NCBI GenBank assembly: GCA_963578825.1
Contig: CAUZDW010000004.1
Span: forward strand, 62,001 to 126,000
Direction: 5' to 3'
Length of the DNA: 64,000 nucleotides
DNA from: JAJDNS01 sp963578825
Lineage (GTDB): Bacteria; Acidobacteriota; Vicinamibacteria; Fen-336
The notes under the pieces are model-generated. The model saw only the letters and a program-made list of their open reading frames with translations, did no database searches and was not told where the DNA came from. The first letter of the stretch is position 1; the number at the start of each line of letters is the position of its first letter. Positions 8,526 to 17,808 of this stretch are shown in pieces. The translations under genes were made by a program, and so were the position numbers.

Positions 8526-10697
8526 ATGAGCGCGCGCATCCGTGCCCCTGCCCCGCACGGTGTGCGCCTCCGCCGGGACGCGCACGGTGTTCCCCACGTC
8601 GAAGCCTCCAATCTCAAGGGGGCTCACTGGGGGCTGGGCTACGTTCACGCGCTGGACCGGGCTCTCCAGATGAGCCGATGAGGATCCTGGGATAGGGCCG
8701 TGCGGCGGAGTGCCTGAGAGGCACCGAGGCGCTTCTGGCGCTGGACCGCTTCTTCAGGAAGATGGGCTGGGCCGGCGACATGAAGTCGGCGCTGGCCGGG
8801 CTCGACGACGAGTGCCGCGGGCTGGCCGGGACGTATTGCGACGGCGTCAACGCCCGTTTCCGCGAGAAGCGGCCGTGGGAGCTGCGCCTGGTGGGCTACG
8901 AGCCGGAACCCTGGCGCATCGAGGACACGCTCCTGCTGTCGCGGATGATCGGATACGTCACGCTCGCCCAATCACAGGCCGAGATCGAGCGGCTGTTCGT
9001 CGAGATGGTGCAAGCCGGCGTGCCCGATGATCAGCTCGACGCTCTCTTTCCCGGCAACCTGGGTGGGTTCGATCGCGGTCTCATCGAGAAGGTCACTCTC
9101 GGCGAGCGCGTGGTCCCCGAAGCGCTCCGGTGGCTGAGCCCGGCGCCCCGGATGATGGCCTCGAACGCCTGGGCCGTCTCCGGTTCGCGTACGGCCAGCG
9201 GGCGGCCTCTCCTGGCCAACGACCCTCATCTGGAGATCAACCGGTTGCCGGCCGTCTGGGTCGAGCAGGTCGTCGAACTGCCCCACGAATCCTGGCTCGG
9301 AGCAGGCATGCCGGGCCTGCCCGCCATGCTGGTGGGGCGAAACCGGCACCTGGCCTGGGGCGCGACCTTACGGGTTCGCCGATGCCGTGGACTCGTGGGT
9401 GGAGGAGTGCCGGGGCGGCTGTGCCCGGCGAGCCGACAACGAGTGGACGGCGTTTCGCGTTCGCAACGAGATCATCCGGCGGAAGGGCGGCCCCAGCGAG
9501 ACCGTGACGTTCTTCGAGAACGAGCACGGGGTCCTCGACGGCGACCCCAGGGTTCCCGGGCACTACCTGGCCACTCGCTGGGCCGGGCGCGACGGAGGGG
9601 CGTCGTCGCTCAGGGCGATGGGGGAGCTGTGGTCGGCGACGACGGTGGAGGAAGCGATGGCCTGCCTCGGTGGCATCGAGGCGTGTTTCTGCTGGACGCT
9701 TGCCGACGACGAGGGTCACATCGGGTTTCAGATGTCCGGCGCCATCCCCGAGCGCCACCCGGAGTCCGGTGGTTTCGTGCCGATGCCAGGGTGGCGCCCG
9801 GAGTACGATTGGAAAGGCCTCGTCGATCCCAGGGATCTGCCTCGCGCCTACGACCCGGAGGCGGGTTTTGTCGTTTCGGCCAACCAGAACGTCAACCTCC
9901 TCGGTCGAGTCGCGCCCATCAACATGGCGATGGGCGATCATCGCGCCCGTCGCATCGCTCAACTGCTCGAGACGGCGGAGCGGATCGACCACGACATCTG
10001 TGCCCGGATCCAGATGGACGACTACTCTCTCCAGGCCGTCGAGCTCATGGCGTGTCTGCGCCCGCACCTGCCCCCGACCGAGACGGGGCGTGTCCTGGAG
10101 GAGTGGGACTGTCGCTACGACCCCGGCTCTCGGGGCGCGGTCGCCTTCGAGGCCTTCTACGCCGCGCTCGTCTCCGAGGTCTTCTCGCCGGGTGTCGGCG
10201 ACGACGTGCTGGGTGTTCTCACGGCCGGCGCGGGTCTGTTCATCGACTTCTACCAGAACGTCGATCGCGTGCTCCTGGCCGAGGGCTCTCCGTGGCACCG
10301 GGGCCGCACCCGCGACCAGGTCTTTGCTGCTGCCGCCCGACTCCCGGAGGACATCGAGGAGACGTGGGGTGAGAGGAACCAGATCACCCTGACCAACATC
10401 TTTTTCGCCGGCCGGCTCCCCCGCAGGTTCGGCTTCGACCGCGGCCCCATACCGTTGCGGGGCGGTCGGGCGACGCCGCACCAGGGACAGATCTACGAGA
10501 GCGGGGGACGCACCACGAGCTTTGCCCCCTCACTGCGGCTGATTGCCGATCTCAAGGAAGAGACCCTCGCCACCGCGCTGCCCGGAGGGCCCCGGGACCG
10601 GCGCTTCTCGCGGTGGTACGACTCCGGGCTCACCGACTGGATCGCCGGCCGCTACAAGACCCTTCGGGCGCGCTCGCCCCGGGAGGATCTCGACTAG
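8526..10697 (+). pseudogene. Penicillin acylase family Ntn hydrolase, interrupted
   Basis: Family features are visible across three frames. The N-terminal VRLRRDAHGVPHVEA..GYVHALDRALQM is in frame from ATG 8526. The A-chain and the autocleavage site SNAWAVSGSRTASG (Ser nucleophile), followed by PLLANDPHLE, are read from about 8678 to 9365. The B-chain continues from about 9368 to the TAG at 10697 (WVEECRGG..FFENEHGV..SANQNVN..RIQMDDYSLQA). Breaks are a frame change near 8678, an in-frame TAG at 8693-8695 (MRILG*GRAAE), and an extra T near 9366 (ACCTTACGG where ACCTACGG restores WGATYGFADAVDSW). The intact protein would be about 720 residues and would hydrolyse amides such as acyl-homoserine lactones or beta-lactams. 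No signal peptide is visible. Confidence 0.8.
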
Positions 10698-12121
10698 AAG
10701 AGCTTCCTTCCCAGGAGCTTGTTCACCGGGTCCTTGGCCGCTTCGGTGGCGGCGGCCTTGCCGATCCGGCTCATGAGGTCGGTCTGGGGCGCCTCCGTCG
10801 TGCCGAAGACCTTGAACGCCACCACCGAGAGGCCGTCGTCCCGCTTCTTGAAAGCCGCTCGCAGCTGCTGCGTGGGGATCTTCTCCAGCAGCTCCTCCGC
10901 CAGTGCCAGCTCCATGTCGTAGTCGATCTTCGAGCTCACCAGATTCACGGTGCCTTCGCCCGTGAGCTGCAGGGCCTTGCCTTTCAGGCTCACCATGGGC
11001 GTGGAGAGGACACTCTTCGCCAGGGTGAACTCCACCTGGCACTGCTCGAACTCCGGGTTCGCCAGCTCGGGGACCTTCATCACCGTGGAGAGAAGCGCCA
11101 TCATCTTGGAGTCCTCGATGCGGCAGTCCACGACCTCTGCGTGTCCCTTGCCCGTCATCGTGGGCAGCGGGCCGGTCCCCTCGAAGCTCGTCTCGGCCTG
11201 GAGCGTGCCGGCCACCGTGGCTGCCGATTGGGCTTCCTGGAGAAGAGTCTTCACGTCCACGCCATCCAGGTTGAGTGCCATCTCGAAGCGGAATCCGTCC
11301 TGCAGGTGGGTGGTCACGCCACCGGTGGCCTTGCCGCCGGCCACCTTCGCCTCGAGCGGGGCCAGCTTCACGGACTCCGTCGACATCTCCAGGGGCGCGG
11401 AGATGTCACGGATAAACAGCATGTCGGCCATGCTGATCTGGCCAATCGACGCCTTTGCCTGGCCCTGGGTCACGTTGCCGGAGACGCGAAGAGAGCTCAT
11501 GAAGCTCGCGTCATCGATCTTCATGAGCATCGTCTGGGTGCCCTGGTCGAACATGGTGACCGAGGCTTCGCTCACCGAGACCTCCGAGAGAACGATCTCG
11601 AGGGGTGCACCCTCGCCGGTGGTCGCGTCGCCGGACGCGGGCTCTACCGCGTCTGCGGCCGCCTCACCCGACGCGGGCTCTACCGCGTCTGCGGAAGCTC
11701 CCTTGCCTGCGGTCGCCTCCTCGCCGCCCAGCGCTTCGTAGTTGTAGCGGCCCTCCTCGTCCATCACGAGGTTGATGCTCGGCTCGTTCAGGGCGATCTG
11801 CTCGACCTCTATGTGCCCGGACAGGAGGGACCACAGGTTGTACTTCAGGACGAAGCTCTGGGCGGTGAAGAGGTCGCCCTCGAAGGGCGTGGGGTTCGCG
11901 ATGGCCATGCCGCGCAGCGTCACGCCGGACGTGAGGGCGATGTCCATCTCGTCCACGTGGACCTCGGCACCGAGGGTGCGCGAGACCTCCGCGCGCACCT
12001 GCTCGTGGAACTCCGGAGAGTTCAGCTTGCCGACCAGGTGTACGCCGTACGCCAGGGCGCCCACGACCACCACCAGGACCAGGGCGACGATGCCGAGCAG
12101 GATCTTCTGCATGGCGTCCAT
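10694..12121 (-). CDS. AsmA-like inner-membrane protein
   Basis: A 475-residue protein with an N-terminal anchor (KILLGIVALVLVVVVGALAYGVHLV), then an extracytoplasmic body with AsmA/DUF748 character (VHVDEMDIALTSGVTLRGMAIANP; FSLKYNLWSL-like SFVLKYNLWSLL; GKGHAEVVDCRIED near residue 320). AsmA-type proteins are implicated in lipid transport and outer-membrane assembly. A low-complexity linker around residues 145-165 holds a 12-residue tandem repeat (ADAVEPASG twice). ATG 12121 or the internal ATG 12112 may be the start. The stop overlaps the end of the acylase gene by 4 nt (tail to tail). Confidence 0.82.
   Translation of the reverse strand: MDAMQKILLGIVALVLVVVVGALAYGVHLVGKLNSPEFHEQVRAEVSRTLGAEVHVDEMDIALTSGVTLRGMAIANPTPFEGDLFTAQSFVLKYNLWSLLSGHIEVEQIALNEPSINLVMDEEGRYNYEALGGEEATAGKGASADAVEPASGEAAADAVEPASGDATTGEGAPLEIVLSEVSVSEASVTMFDQGTQTMLMKIDDASFMSSLRVSGNVTQGQAKASIGQISMADMLFIRDISAPLEMSTESVKLAPLEAKVAGGKATGGVTTHLQDGFRFEMALNLDGVDVKTLLQEAQSAATVAGTLQAETSFEGTGPLPTMTGKGHAEVVDCRIEDSKMMALLSTVMKVPELANPEFEQCQVEFTLAKSVLSTPMVSLKGKALQLTGEGTVNLVSSKIDYDMELALAEELLEKIPTQQLRAAFKKRDDGLSVVAFKVFGTTEAPQTDLMSRIGKAAATEAAKDPVNKLLGRKLF
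11635..11706. repeat. 36-bp tandem repeat inside AsmA-like gene
   Basis: The segment starting ACGCGGGCTCTACCGCGTCT at 11635 recurs at 11671, so the period is 36 bp and the reading frame is kept. On the coding (minus) strand it encodes two copies of a 12-residue ADAVEPASG-containing unit in a linker. Confidence 0.8.
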
Positions 12122-12320
12122 ATTGCCCGCCTTCGGGCCACGAGGCAACGGCCAATCGGGCCTGTCGGGGGGCCGATGTGACCCAGCGCACTGGATTGGC
12201 CCGTCAGAAGCTGTCACGGGTGACGCGTATCACGTCGTTGCGGAGGCGTTTCGTCGTCTCCTGGATCAAGAGCAAGACAGATGCGGCCGGAGGGGGCAAC
12301 GGTCGCCGTGGAGGAAAAGC

Positions 12321-13061
12321 ATGATGCGGGTGTCGGTCGTTCTCGTCGTCGTGTCCGCCGTTGGGCTGGCCGCGTGCCAGCAGGCGGCACCGGACCGGAC
12401 TGCGGAGGCGGTCGACACGGCCGTCGCCCCGCCTTCCACCACCCTGCTGCCGGCCGACTCCGATCCGGCGCCGCCCGAAGAGCCGGTGCCAGCCCCCGCG
12501 GAGATCCAGCCTCCTCCAGCACCTCACCGTCCGCCTTCGAGCCCGGCTCCCGAGCCGCGCCTCCTGCCTGCCGGTACCGAGCTGTCTCTGGTTCTTCAGA
12601 CGGCTGTCGCGTCGAACACGAGCCAGGTGGGCGACCGCGTCGTGGCGGCGCTCGCCGAGGACGTGTCCGTCGAGGGCCGCGTGCTCCTGGCTTCCGGCAC
12701 CGAGGTCGCGGGCCACGTGACCGTCGCCATGTAGTCCGGCCGCGTGAAGGGCCGGGCACGGCTCGCGATGGAGTTCGACGAGGTGCGCGACGGTGGGAGC
12801 AGCTATTGGATCGATGCGACACACGTCGACGTGACCGCCGACTCGAGCAAGGGCAAGGACGCGAAGATCGCCGGCGGCGCGGCCGCCGTGGGCGCGGTTA
12901 TCGGTGCGATCACGGGTGGCGGAAAGGGAGCGCTCAAGGGCGGGGCCATTGGCGGCGCGGCCGGCGGTGCCGCCGTGCTCGCGACCCGGGGCAAGGAGGT
13001 CGTCCTCGAGTCGGGGACCGAGATCGAGGTGACCGTCAACCAGAGGGCGCAGATCGACTAG
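12321..13061 (+). pseudogene. Glycine-zipper lipoprotein with in-frame TAG
   Basis: From ATG 12321 the protein has a lipoprotein signal (MMRVSVVLVVVSAVGLAACQ), a Pro-rich spacer, a domain LLPAGTELSLVLQTAVASNT..GDRVVAALAEDV..LLASGTEVAGHV and then TAG at 12732-12734 (codon 138). The same frame continues with SGRVKGRARLAMEF, a glycine-zipper stretch (GAVIGAITGGGKGALKGGAI) and the end at 13061. The downstream part belongs to the same fold, since SGRVKGRARL normally follows directly. The TAG is therefore a nonsense change (CAG to TAG would restore Gln) or a base error. Full length would be 246 residues, anchored in the outer membrane. Confidence 0.75.
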
Positions 13062-13081
13062 TACGGGGCCTGGTCGTGCGT

Positions 13082-13115
13082 CGTGCGTCCAGCCGCTGGG
13101 CCAACTGGATGCACG
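13082..13115. terminator. Hairpin between convergent genes
   Basis: CGTGCGTCCAG (13082-13092) pairs with CTGGATGCACG (13105-13115), 11 bp with one G-T pair and a 12-nt loop. It lies in the 81-nt gap between the lipoprotein gene and queG, which converge, so it is a likely bidirectional terminator. Confidence 0.6.
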
Positions 13116-13142
13116 ATGCATGACCTGACCCCATCCGTTGCA

Positions 13143-14174
13143 CTACTCGAGCCGTCTTCGGGCCCATTCCGCGTGCTCCCTGACGACAGGATCTTCGTCG
13201 CAGGCGAGGCGATCCAGGATGGGGAGGTGGGCCGGATCGCCCGAGTTGCCCAGGGCGATGGCCACGTTGCGCAGCAGCCCGCGACGCCTGGTTCGCTTCA
13301 CCGGACTCCTCCGAAAGCGCTCGCGGAAGGCCTCGTCGTCGAGGGCGGCCAGGGCGGCGAGATCCGGTGCGTAGCCGTCCGGACGCGGCTCGAACGCCGG
13401 CCCGCCACGGGCCTCGCGCTTCCGGTTCCAGGGACACACGTCCTGGCAGATGTCGCACCCGAAGACGTGTCGGCCGAGCCCCGCGCGCTTGTCCTCCGGG
13501 ATCGACCCCTTGAGCTCTATGGTCAGGTAGCTGAGGCACCGCGTGGAGTCGAGGACGTAGGGTGCGGGAAGCGCCCCGGTGGGGCAGGCGTCGAGGCAGG
13601 CCGTGCAGCTCCCGCACATGTCGGTCCGGGGCGCGTCCGGCGTCAGCTCGAGCTCGGTCACCACCTCGCCGAGGAAGAACCAGGATCCGTGCTCGGGGTG
13701 AAGCAAGCAGGTGTTCTTGCCCCAGGCCCCGAGCCCGGCGGCGGCGGCCCAGGCTCGCTCCACGATCGGGCCGGTGTCCACGTAGGCGCGGGCCTCGAAA
13801 GGACCGGCCTCCGCGCGCAGCCGCTCGACCATACGGTCGAGCAGCGCCTTCATGACGTCGTGGTAGTCGTCGCCCCACGCGTAGCGTGAGATCCAGCCCC
13901 GATCGTCCGGTGCGTCCGTCGAGTAGGCGTGGGGCGTGTCGTATTGAAGGCCCACGCAGACGATGGAGCGGGCCCAGGGGAAGGCGGTTCGGAGGTCGCT
14001 GCGCTTCGCAACCTGCCGAGTGAGGTAGCCCATCTCGCCGGCGTGACCGCGCCCCACCCACTCCGCGAAGAACGCCAGCTCCGCCGGCGCCCTGGCGCTG
14101 GCGATCCCGACGAGGTCGAAGCCCGCCTCCAGTGCCAGCTCCCGTGCGCGCGCGCCGAGGTCGCGGCTGCTCAC
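13143..14174 (-). CDS. queG: Epoxyqueuosine reductase
   Basis: A 343-residue cobalamin and 4Fe-4S enzyme for the last step of queuosine synthesis on tRNA. Motifs: GFDLVGIASA, GEMGYL, YDTGPIVERAWA (here YVDTGPIVERAW), GAWGKNTCLLHP, and the two ferredoxin clusters CGSCTACLDACPTGA (about residue 185) and CDICQDVCPWNRK (about residue 240). A HEAT-like C-terminus (LGNSGDPAHLPILDRLA) is also typical. Length matches the family. It lies 4 nt downstream of the zinc-ribbon gene on the same strand, so the two are probably co-transcribed. Confidence 0.95.
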   Translation of the reverse strand: MSSRDLGARARELALEAGFDLVGIASARAPAELAFFAEWVGRGHAGEMGYLTRQVAKRSDLRTAFPWARSIVCVGLQYDTPHAYSTDAPDDRGWISRYAWGDDYHDVMKALLDRMVERLRAEAGPFEARAYVDTGPIVERAWAAAAGLGAWGKNTCLLHPEHGSWFFLGEVVTELELTPDAPRTDMCGSCTACLDACPTGALPAPYVLDSTRCLSYLTIELKGSIPEDKRAGLGRHVFGCDICQDVCPWNRKREARGGPAFEPRPDGYAPDLAALAALDDEAFRERFRRSPVKRTRRRGLLRNVAIALGNSGDPAHLPILDRLACDEDPVVREHAEWARRRLE

Positions 14175-14178
14175 CCCA

Positions 14179-14760
14179 TCAACCGGTCGGGGACGGCCCC
14201 CCGCACACCGTGCACGGGGCCCCCTCCTCCTCCAGCGGCGACTCGCACTTGGCGCAGGTCGGCACGGCGGGCCCGAGGGTCAGGCCGCACTCGGAGCACT
14301 CGGCCAGGCCCGAGCCCTGCTCCGTGCCGCAGGCCGGGCATCGCACGTAGCGTCCGGACTCGTAATTGGTTTCCAGGGCGTGGACGCTGTCCGAGTCGGT
14401 GTGTGGCGCGAGGAGGTCCGCCAGCCTCTCGATCACCGCCTTCACGTCCGTCTCCGGGACCACGAGGCTGTAGCGGACGGGTGTCCCGGGAGCGCCCTCT
14501 TCGACCAGGCGAAACTCCATCTCCGCGGCCTTCAATCGCTCGGCCATGGGCACGAGATCGGTCGCGCGGGCGCTTTGGAACACGGCCCGGTGGCCGCTGA
14601 GGTCCACGACCTCGGGCTCGTCCACGGGCTCGCGCAGCGGGGATGGGGCCCCTTCGTCCTCGTAGACGTCCTCGAGGTCCCCGCCGCAGTCGGCACAGGC
14701 GACGATCTCCGGCCGGTACTCCTCTCCACAGTCGCGACACACTCGGACATGGACCTGCAT
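14179..14760 (-). CDS. Zinc-ribbon protein of unknown function
   Basis: A 193-residue protein starting MQVHVRVCRDCGEEYRP (ATG 14760 chosen because the frame upstream is not family-like). It has one zinc ribbon at the N-terminus (CRDCG..CADCG) and a double set at the C-terminus (CPACG..CSECG, CAKCE..CTVCG). Between them is a domain of about 80 residues (HRAVFQSARATDLVPMAERLKAAEMEFRLV, then RYSLVVPETDVKAVIERLADLL) like the DUF2007 putative signal-transduction domain. No membrane segment. It is followed directly by queG. Function not known. Confidence 0.75.
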   Translation of the reverse strand: MQVHVRVCRDCGEEYRPEIVACADCGGDLEDVYEDEGAPSPLREPVDEPEVVDLSGHRAVFQSARATDLVPMAERLKAAEMEFRLVEEGAPGTPVRYSLVVPETDVKAVIERLADLLAPHTDSDSVHALETNYESGRYVRCPACGTEQGSGLAECSECGLTLGPAVPTCAKCESPLEEEGAPCTVCGGPSPTG

Positions 14761-14875
14761 GGGCCGAGATTCTAACGGCTTTCGGGCCGAGCCGCCCGCC
14801 CGCACGGCAGACACCCCGTTTTCGGGCTGGCGACTCGGGCCGAAGCGAGGCAAAAGGGAGCGTCACTGACAGCCC

Positions 14876-15208
14876 ATGGCATTCAACGAGCTGCTCGCCG
14901 ACCGCATCCGCGCCGCTCTGGCGCGCCGCCATGGAGTGAGCGAGAAGAAGATGTTCGGCGGGGTGGCCTTCCTGGCGAACGGCCACATGTTCTGCGGCGT
15001 GAACAAGGACGACCTCGTGGTGCGCGTCGGCCCGGGCGCCTGGGCAAAGGCGCTCTCACGGAAGCACGCCCGCCCGATGGACTTCACGGGCAGGCCGCTG
15101 AGCGGCTACGTGTACGTCTCGCCGCCGGGGGTGCGCACGGCGGCGTCGCTCAAGGCGTGGGTGGATCAGGGCCTTTGCTTCGCACGGACGCTCCCGCCCA
15201 AGGCCTGA
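14876..15208 (+). CDS. TfoX N-terminal domain protein
   Basis: A 110-residue protein matching the TfoX/Sxy N-terminal domain: EKKMFGGVAFLANGHMFCGV, then DLVVRVGP and a C-terminal GRPLSGYVYV. In gammaproteobacteria TfoX controls competence, but single-domain versions elsewhere have unknown roles. It stands alone between two minus-strand genes, with a start 115 nt from the opposite-strand zinc-ribbon gene. Confidence 0.88.
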   Translation: MAFNELLADRIRAALARRHGVSEKKMFGGVAFLANGHMFCGVNKDDLVVRVGPGAWAKALSRKHARPMDFTGRPLSGYVYVSPPGVRTAASLKAWVDQGLCFARTLPPKA

Positions 15209-15227
15209 GAAAAAGACCCCGGCGCGC

Positions 15228-15884
15228 TCAAGTCCGTCGGAGCCAGCGTTTCAGCGTTCGCAAAATGCCCTTCTGATTTGCCTCCTGCTCGAGCCTCGCC
15301 TCCAGCTCGCCCGCGCTGGCCCAGCGCTCGTCACGGTCCTTGGCCAGGCACCGCGTGAGCGCACGCTCCAGGCCCGACGGTAGCCAGGGAGCCGGCGGCG
15401 CCGGGTCGCGCAGGATGGCGGAGATCGTGTCGGCGGCGTTGTCGCGGAGGAACGGATGTCGTCCGACGAGCATCTCGTAAAGGACGATCCCGAACGAGAA
15501 GAGGTCCGTCCGCTGGTCGACGTCGTCGCCGCGGATCTGCTCCGGTGACATGTAGCCGCACGTCCCAAGCATGGTCCCCGGCGCGGTGAGCCGCGTCTCG
15601 ACGCTCGAGATCCCCTTGTCCGTGGTGAGCGGGAGCACGACGGCGAGCCCGAAGTCGAGTACCTTGAGGTCCCCGCGGATCGTCAGGAAGAGGTTCTCCG
15701 GCTTCAGGTCGCGGTGCACGATCCCCCGGGCGTGGGCCTCGCCGAGCGCGGAGAGGATCTGGAAGGCGTACTGCAGCGCTGCGTCCCGTGGCAGCGGGCC
15801 CCGGTTCAGCTTCTCGCGGAGCTCGGAGCCGGCGAGAAGCTCGGTGACCGCGTAGACGAGCCCCTGGGCCGTCGGGGCCGACAC
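15228..15884 (-). pseudogene. Ser/Thr protein kinase lacking its N-lobe
   Basis: About 218 residues of a Hanks-type kinase. It begins at the hinge (GLVYAVTELLAGSELREKL) and contains HARGIVHRDLKPENLFLT, LDFGLAVV, GTCGYMSPEQIRG, DLFSFGIVLYEML and the C-lobe end RCLAKDRDERWAS. The glycine-rich loop and the ATP-binding Lys are absent. Upstream the sequence changes abruptly, near 15885, into an alpha/beta hydrolase in another frame. It cannot be an active kinase as written. The tail (GILRTLKRWLRRT) ends without a membrane anchor. Confidence 0.8.
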
Positions 15885-16242
15885 GCTGCGGGTGTTTGAC
15901 GGCGTAGGCCACGGACGCCGCGCAGCCCTGGGAGATGCCGAGAAGGACGAACCGATCCACTCCGGCGGCGTCCACGACGGTCTCGAGGTCGGTCACGAAG
16001 GCCTCGAGCGAGAGCTCGCCCACGCCCCAGTCCGAGAGCCCGTTGCCGCGCTCGTCGTAGCGGATGAGCCGATGGTCGCGGCTGAGCTCGGCGAACCAAT
16101 GGCGCCAGATCGGGCTCTCCCAGTCGCATTCGAGATGGTTCAGCCAGTTGGCCGCCTTGACGATCGGTGGACCTTCTCCGACGGTCGACCAGGCGATTCG
16201 AACGCCGTCGCCGGCGGTACAGAAGCGGATTTCCTGTTCCAT
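15885..16242 (-). pseudogene. Alpha/beta hydrolase, N-terminal half only
   Basis: Starting MEQEIRFCTAGDGVRIAWS (ATG 16242), it shows GVRIAWSTVGEGPPIV, HRLIRYDERGNGLSDW and the nucleophile elbow GISQGCAASVAYA with the catalytic Ser. The reading stops being hydrolase-like after AVKHPQRV, at the junction with the truncated kinase near 15885. This N-terminus is typical of hydrolases that sit in front of adenylate cyclase or LuxR-type proteins. The catalytic Asp and His are lost. The join and the kinase's missing N-lobe point to one deletion event or a misassembly. Confidence 0.75.
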
Positions 16243-16326
16243 GGCGCTCCAGGCTGCCGTGAGGGATCGGACGCATTGTACCCGGAGCGACAATCGGGGA
16301 CCGGCTGATGGTGCTTCCGCGCAAAG

Positions 16327-17676
16327 TCAGCGAATCAGGTAGAAGGTCTCCTGGCGCGGCCGGAAGAAGCTGTAGCCCTCGTCCGTCAGGTACGCCGGGT
16401 CCTCTTCCATGAAGAAGACCTTCTGGCTGTTCCACTCGGGCACGGCCAGAGCTGTGCTCAGCTCGATCGAGATCCACGAGTGGGGCCGAAGGCGTCGGGG
16501 CCTTCGGCCGGGGTTTGAGCTGGCCGAGCGGAAGTCGATGGAGGGCCCCAGGGCGTGGCCATGGTTCCCGAGGGGGTGCGAATAGACCCTGGCCTCGATG
16601 CCCTTCTCCTCCATCTTCGCCAAGGTCGCCGTGTAGATCTCGCCTGCCGCCCGCCCAGGCCGGGCCGCCTGCATCAGGACGTCCTGCAAGAGGTTGGTGT
16701 TTGCGAGCCCGCGTTTCAGGCCGGCGGGGGCGTCGGTCTCACCCTTCTTCAGAACGTAGGCCAGCTTCTGCCAGTCGCTGTCGAGGCCCATGTACGAGAT
16801 GCCGAAGTCGAGGTGCACGAGGTCGCCACGCTTGATGACCGTGCTCTCCTTCGACACGGCGAGAAAGCCGCGGGAGGTGGGGCCGCTCCTGCCCGCTCGC
16901 TGGACCCGAAGGTCTGGTTGAAACCACGTCGTCACGCCCTCAGCCCACAAGGCGTCGAGCAGGAAGCGGCGCACGTCTCCCACGGTGGTCTGCCCCGGGG
17001 TGATGGTCTCGTTCGAGAGCGCCCGCCGAGCCAGCACCTCGGTCAGATGGACGAGGGTCTCGAAGTGGGGGAGCTCCTCCGGGATGCGCGTGTCGAGGTA
17101 GTCCTCGATGAGCGGTTCGGCGCTCACGAACCGCCGGGTGGCCTCGGGGCCGAGGGCCTCGCTCAGCATTCGGTAGCTCGACCGGGTCAGGCTGCGGGTC
17201 ATTCCACGATGCCCGTCGATCGCCAGGCCAATGCGCTCCGGAGGATCCGCCTCGTACAGATCCCGCAGGTTCTCCTCGGGTGACCGTGTCCTGCTGCCGC
17301 TCTCGAAGACCCGCTCGACGCTCTCCTCCGCGTAGCCGGTCAGGGCGATCTTGCGGAGGCCGTCCTCATCCGCGTCGATGAAGACGAAGATGTCGCGGTT
17401 GCCGGCATACGGGTGGGCCGGGGCGACGAAGGGTGTGAGAGGATCGCCGTGGAACTCCTCGTTGACGACGATCCACCAATCCAGATCATGTCGGCGCATC
17501 ATGCCGAGAAGCATGCGATGGCGCTTCGCCAGTCACTCGTCGCGCTCTCGAATCTGCTGTGACCAGGTCAGCAGTCCGGGCGCGTCCTCCACCGGGTCGG
17601 CGACAGCTCTCGTGATGCCGGCCGCCATCGGGATGGTGAGCGAGCAGACGGCGAAAAGGGAGAGGATCTCTCTCAT
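16327..17676 (-). pseudogene. M24 family metallopeptidase (Xaa-Pro aminopeptidase type) with in-frame TGA
   Basis: From ATG 17676 there is a signal peptide (MREILSLFAVCSLTIPMAAG), then codon 48 is TGA (17533-17535; RERDE*LAKRHRMLL), after which the frame is open to the stop at 16327. The body has the creatinase N-domain (LDWWIVVNEEFHGDP) and a pita-bread domain (VHLDFGISYMGLDSDWQ with metal Asp, HPLGNHGHALGP with His). In relatives the TGA position is Trp (EWL), so TGG to TGA is a simple nonsense or error. A GTG or ATG downstream (ATG 17514) could give a leaderless protein of 395 residues. Confidence 0.78.
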
Positions 17677-17743
17677 GATCGGACCTCGGGTCGATATGGA
17701 GGCCGCGCACCTGGCGATCGTGCCTCCGGTTGCAACAGGTGCT

Positions 17744-17749
17744 TATGAT
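17744..17749 (+). promoter_or_regulatory. Possible -10 box upstream of dienelactone hydrolase gene
   Basis: TATGAT at 17744-17749 lies about 60 nt before the ATG at 17809 in a gap between divergent genes. No good -35 hexamer is visible, so this is only a weak suggestion. Confidence 0.25.
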
Positions 17750-17808
17750 AAAAGGAGGCCGGTCCGGATGGGGCCGACCCCCGTGTCTGACCAGGAGGAA
17801 GACCAGCG

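Noticed and set aside
8670..8700. TGA at 8679-8681 in the penicillin-acylase gene as another selenocysteine codon
   Set aside because: The position is not a Cys in the family, the downstream coding is in another frame, and a TAG follows; a frameshift explains it better.
11635..11706. The 36-bp repeat in the AsmA-like gene as a regulatory or mobile repeat
   Set aside because: It is in frame, has only two copies, and encodes a low-complexity linker, so local slippage is enough to explain it.
17533..17535. TGA in the M24 peptidase gene as selenocysteine
   Set aside because: Relatives have Trp, not Cys, at this place, and no convincing hairpin of the right size follows.
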